Source of the DNA: Asticcacaulis sp. UBA2476 | GTDB lineage: Bacteria > Pseudomonadota > Alphaproteobacteria > Caulobacterales > Caulobacteraceae | Assembly (NCBI GenBank): GCA_002342035.1 | Contig: DDPE01000038.1 | Location: 174,867-238,866 of the forward strand | DNA length: 64,000 nucleotides | Direction of reading: 5' to 3' | Shown here: piece after piece, positions 61,370 to 64,000 of the stretch | Layout of the letters: each line of letters begins with the position of its first letter | Numbering within the stretch: position 1 is the first letter of the stretch | Position numbers and translations under genes: made by a program | Notes under the pieces: model-generated | The model's database searches: none | What the model was told of the DNA's origin: nothing | What the model saw: the letters and a program-made list of their open reading frames with translations, nothing else

Positions 61370-63346
61370 ATGGGGGGACGTATGGACCGCCGCGCCATGC
61401 TGGCGGGTATGGGGGCACTGTCGCTTAACGCCATCGCGGTAAGAGCTATGTCAGAGGTTCAGGCACCAAAGTCAGATGAGCCCCTCCCGCCCCGGCCAGC
61501 GATGGAGGCCTATGTAAAGCCTCCCCAGATCGAAGATGTAAGCCTGTCGCCGGATGGCAAACACATCGCTCTTATCACCCGTAGTAGCGGAGTGTTCTAT
61601 CTAGTCACCTATGAGATAGCGACCAACAAAACCACCCGCCGCAACTTGGGCGACGCCAAGGTTCGCAGCGTCTTCTGGGCCAGTAATGATCACGTACTGG
61701 TCAGCACCTCCGCCACCGTGGGCCTGAGTGAGTTTACCGGCAGTCGTCAGGAGCATTGGCTGGCCCATATTATCGACATCCGCACCAACACGCTTAAAAC
61801 CCTGTTTGACCGGATGGACGGCTTTTACAACACCGTCGAAGGCGGGTTAAGGCGCATCAAGCATGAGGGCAAATATTACGTTACGGCCTCTAACTACAAA
61901 ATTGATCACGACCTATATCCACTCTGCCTTTATAAATTTGACTTGGAATCTTACCGCGGCAAACTCATTGACGAAGCATACAGCTACACTCACAACTGGG
62001 TTGTAACTCCCAGTGGCTTACCGGTTGCCCGCTCGCATCACGACCGCATCCGTAAGGAATGGACGTTAGAATACCGTCAGCCCAAGGGAGGCTGGAAAAA
62101 AATCTACAAAGTAAAAGAGGCCGTTGATTACCCCTCACTCATTGGGCTTGGCCGCACCGAACAATCGGTCATTATTTATATCGATGCTGGCGACAATGCC
62201 GGTGAGTATCTGGAGGTCAGCGCCGACGGCACCTTCTCGGAGCCACTGGATAAGGACGGCTACAACCGTAGCCCGATGTTCCACCCGACCACCAAACTGT
62301 TTGCCGGGTTTGCCCGCTGGGACGACTGGGTAAAGTACGAATATAATGACCCCAGGTTACAGAAGCTGGCCGACCTGTGTAAAGGGGCCATGCCGGATTA
62401 TAATGTCTCGATCTATGAGTTTGCCGAAGAAGACCCGCGCAAGGTTCTGATCTACGGCGAAAGCTCTGATGATCCCGGCACCTACTATTTTATCGATTTT
62501 GGTGCAGGCTCATCCGTACCTGTCGGGCAAAGCTACCCCGACCTGCCTTATCAGTGGATCACTCAGAAAAAGCCGATCAAATATAAGGCCGCAGATGGCC
62601 TCGAAATCCACGGTTATCTGACACTTCCTCCCAATAAGGCTCATAAGGACCTACCGCTGATTGTGCTGCCGCACGGCGGCCCCCATGCCAGAGACACCTC
62701 AAGTTTCGACTGGGAATCCCAGCTTTATGCTTCACGCGGCTATGCCGTCCTGCAACCCAACTTCAGAGGGTCAACCGGTTACGGCGATGATTTCATCGTC
62801 GCCGGTTACGGTCAGTGGGGCCGCAAAATGCAGACCGACCTGTCCGACGGCGTGCGTTATCTGGCTAAGGAAGGCACCATTGATTCCAAACGGGTGGCGA
62901 TTGTCGGGGCGTCTTATGGGGGCTATGCGGCACTGGCGGGGGCGACCCTTGATCCCGGCGTTTACAGGTGCGCCGTGTCGGTGGCCGGTATAAGTGATAT
63001 CAAGGCCATGCTGAGCTTTGATACCAACCAGACCGGCTCCGCGACCAGCCCGGTGGTATTGTCGCTCAAACGCTCGGTCGGTGAGAAGAAAACACTCGAT
63101 GAAATCTCACCCGTCAACCATGTCGATAAGGTCACCATCCCTATCCTTCTGATCCACGGCAAGGACGATATTATTGTCGATATAGGCCAGAGCCGCAAAA
63201 TGGAACGCGCCCTTAAAAACGCAGGCAAGGACGTGACCTTCATCGAACTGAAAGGCGAAGATCACTGGCAGTCGGTTGAGGCAAAGCGTCTTGAGATGTC
63301 GGCTGCTATCATCGCGTTTCTGGAAAAGCACAATCCGCCAGCCTAG
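61370..63346 (+). CDS. S9 family prolyl oligopeptidase-type peptidase
   Basis: A 658-residue serine peptidase. The first 28 residues (MDRRAMLAGMGALSLNAIA from residue 5) look like an export signal with twin arginines at 7-8. A beta-propeller-like N-terminal region (about 45-410) is followed by the catalytic domain with Ser515 in GASYGGYAA, Asp599/600 in HGKDDIIV and His632 in GEDHWQ. Family members in Caulobacterales are often periplasmic and act on dipeptides or peptides. Monocistronic, with terminator. Confidence 0.92.
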   Translation: MGGRMDRRAMLAGMGALSLNAIAVRAMSEVQAPKSDEPLPPRPAMEAYVKPPQIEDVSLSPDGKHIALITRSSGVFYLVTYEIATNKTTRRNLGDAKVRSVFWASNDHVLVSTSATVGLSEFTGSRQEHWLAHIIDIRTNTLKTLFDRMDGFYNTVEGGLRRIKHEGKYYVTASNYKIDHDLYPLCLYKFDLESYRGKLIDEAYSYTHNWVVTPSGLPVARSHHDRIRKEWTLEYRQPKGGWKKIYKVKEAVDYPSLIGLGRTEQSVIIYIDAGDNAGEYLEVSADGTFSEPLDKDGYNRSPMFHPTTKLFAGFARWDDWVKYEYNDPRLQKLADLCKGAMPDYNVSIYEFAEEDPRKVLIYGESSDDPGTYYFIDFGAGSSVPVGQSYPDLPYQWITQKKPIKYKAADGLEIHGYLTLPPNKAHKDLPLIVLPHGGPHARDTSSFDWESQLYASRGYAVLQPNFRGSTGYGDDFIVAGYGQWGRKMQTDLSDGVRYLAKEGTIDSKRVAIVGASYGGYAALAGATLDPGVYRCAVSVAGISDIKAMLSFDTNQTGSATSPVVLSLKRSVGEKKTLDEISPVNHVDKVTIPILLIHGKDDIIVDIGQSRKMERALKNAGKDVTFIELKGEDHWQSVEAKRLEMSAAIIAFLEKHNPPA

Positions 63347-63360
63347 AACGTGTTGGACAA

Positions 63361-63392
63361 AAAAAGCCCGCCTCAGTTGAGGCGGGCTTTTT
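63361..63392. terminator. Bidirectional terminator between the S9 peptidase and AraD1-like genes
   Basis: A perfect 10-bp stem GCCCGCCTCA/TGAGGCGGGC with a two-base loop, AAAAA before and TTTTT after. Confidence 0.92.
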
Positions 63393-63414
63393 CATCAGAC
63401 AGGTCGCTATAAAC

Positions 63415-64000
63415 TTACAGCGCGCGGACCACGATCTTTTCTTCCTTGGTCGTCGTCAGTTCATTGCGCAGGCCGAAGACAAACGGTGAGGCTTCGATTT
63501 CAAACACATCGCCGTCCTGCGTGCGGATGCCGTCACCGAACGAGGCGGTCGAGGTGCCAAAGCAATGCACATGGATGTCACCCGGTTGACGGAACAGGGC
63601 ATATTTGAAGTGGTGATATTCAAGGTTGGCAAAGGTATGGGACATGTTGTCCTCACCCGACAGGAACGGCTTTTCCCAGACCACTTCGTTGCCGCGCGTG
63701 ATGCGGGCGGTGCCTTCGACGCTTTTCGGCAGGTCGCCGGTGCGGATTTCAACCCCGATTGACGCCGGACGCAGCTTTGAGTGGGCCAGCCACAGATAGT
63801 TTTGCTTCTCAACAATATGATCGGAAAATTCGTTAGCGAGCGCAAAGCCCAGACGATAGGCGTTACCGTCTTCACCGATGATATAGATGCCGGCCATTTC
63901 AGGCTCTTCGCCAGCGTCTTCGGCAAAGCTCGGCGATTCCAGCGGCACGTTCGGGCCGACCAGCGTCGAGCCGTTGCCTTTGTAGAACCATTCCGGCTGC
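63415..64000 (-). CDS. AraD1/FAH family protein, 5'-truncated by window edge
   Basis: The C-terminal part of a fumarylacetoacetate-hydrolase-fold protein; the minus-strand frame is open to the window edge (about 195 residues visible). QPEWFYKG near the edge, VGPNVPLESPSFAEDAGEEPEM (in part EDAGEEPEM), NYLWLAHSKLRPASIG and HVHCFGTSTASFGDGI match the AraD1-type group, which includes L-2-keto-3-deoxyarabonate dehydratases and GguC-like proteins. A role in pentose catabolism is a family-based inference; the start and neighbours lie outside the window. Confidence 0.82.
   Translation of the reverse strand, partial: QPEWFYKGNGSTLVGPNVPLESPSFAEDAGEEPEMAGIYIIGEDGNAYRLGFALANEFSDHIVEKQNYLWLAHSKLRPASIGVEIRTGDLPKSVEGTARITRGNEVVWEKPFLSGEDNMSHTFANLEYHHFKYALFRQPGDIHVHCFGTSTASFGDGIRTQDGDVFEIEASPFVFGLRNELTTTKEEKIVVRAL

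Overview
The window reads as a typical chromosomal stretch of an alphaproteobacterium of the order Caulobacterales, probably family Caulobacteraceae and possibly Asticcacaulis. Evidence: an HfsA/HfsB/HfsD-like holdfast export set, a TipN-like polarity protein, the mreB-mreC-mreD-mrdA-rodA elongasome operon, a long TonB-dependent receptor of the type abundant in Caulobacter, a prolidase-like amidohydrolase, and many GC-rich genes with alphaproteobacterial neighbours. No ribosomal RNA, CRISPR array, prophage, integrase or transposase was seen. The genus is an inference from gene content only.

Layout. 0-2.9 kb: truncated GNAT acetyltransferase, monofunctional catalase behind a 16-bp perfect palindrome, PhnA-like protein and a lipoprotein. 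2.9-9.5 kb: envelope-polysaccharide region, with a HAD-UbiA fusion prenyltransferase, a GT-C-like membrane protein and a small SMR-type membrane protein on the plus strand, facing hfsB-hfsA-like genes on the minus strand, which diverge from an hfsD-like gene. 9.5-21 kb: chromate-type transporter, Sel1 protein, exported proteins, gatB, amidohydrolase and a 1013-residue TonB receptor. 21.3 kb: tRNA-Leu(CAA). 21.5-33 kb: housekeeping and redox genes (MarR regulator, YqaA, DsbB, Coq7, HNH nuclease, GluQ, cold-shock protein, hydrolase, PyrD, SixA, methyltransferase/GloB pair). 33-36.7 kb: coiled-coil membrane protein and the TipN candidate. 36.8-46.4 kb: dipeptide epimerase, MFS transporter, proline iminopeptidase and the rod-shape operon. 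46.7-64 kb: TVP38-like protein, aminotransferase, WecA-like transferase, acyltransferase, polyprenyl diphosphate synthase, tRNA methyltransferase, an AT-rich OB-fold/TM2 protein, IlvC, ThyA, FolA, an unknown exported protein, an OYE-family enzyme, Mrp, MiaA, an S9 peptidase and a truncated AraD1-like gene.

How the genes fit together. Several groups act at the cell surface: the hfs-like exporters, the UbiA/GT-C/SMR trio, the WecA-like transferase with acyltransferase and polyprenyl synthase, and the MreBCD-PBP2-RodA machine. The least explained items are the HAD-UbiA trio beside the hfs genes, the coiled-coil protein upstream of tipN, the OB-TM2 fusion, and a family of at least eight GC-rich palindromic intergenic elements (cores of the CCTCCCC...GGGGAGG type), one of which supplies the C-terminal codons of a transporter. 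Function calls rest on motif recognition by eye; no database search was run.
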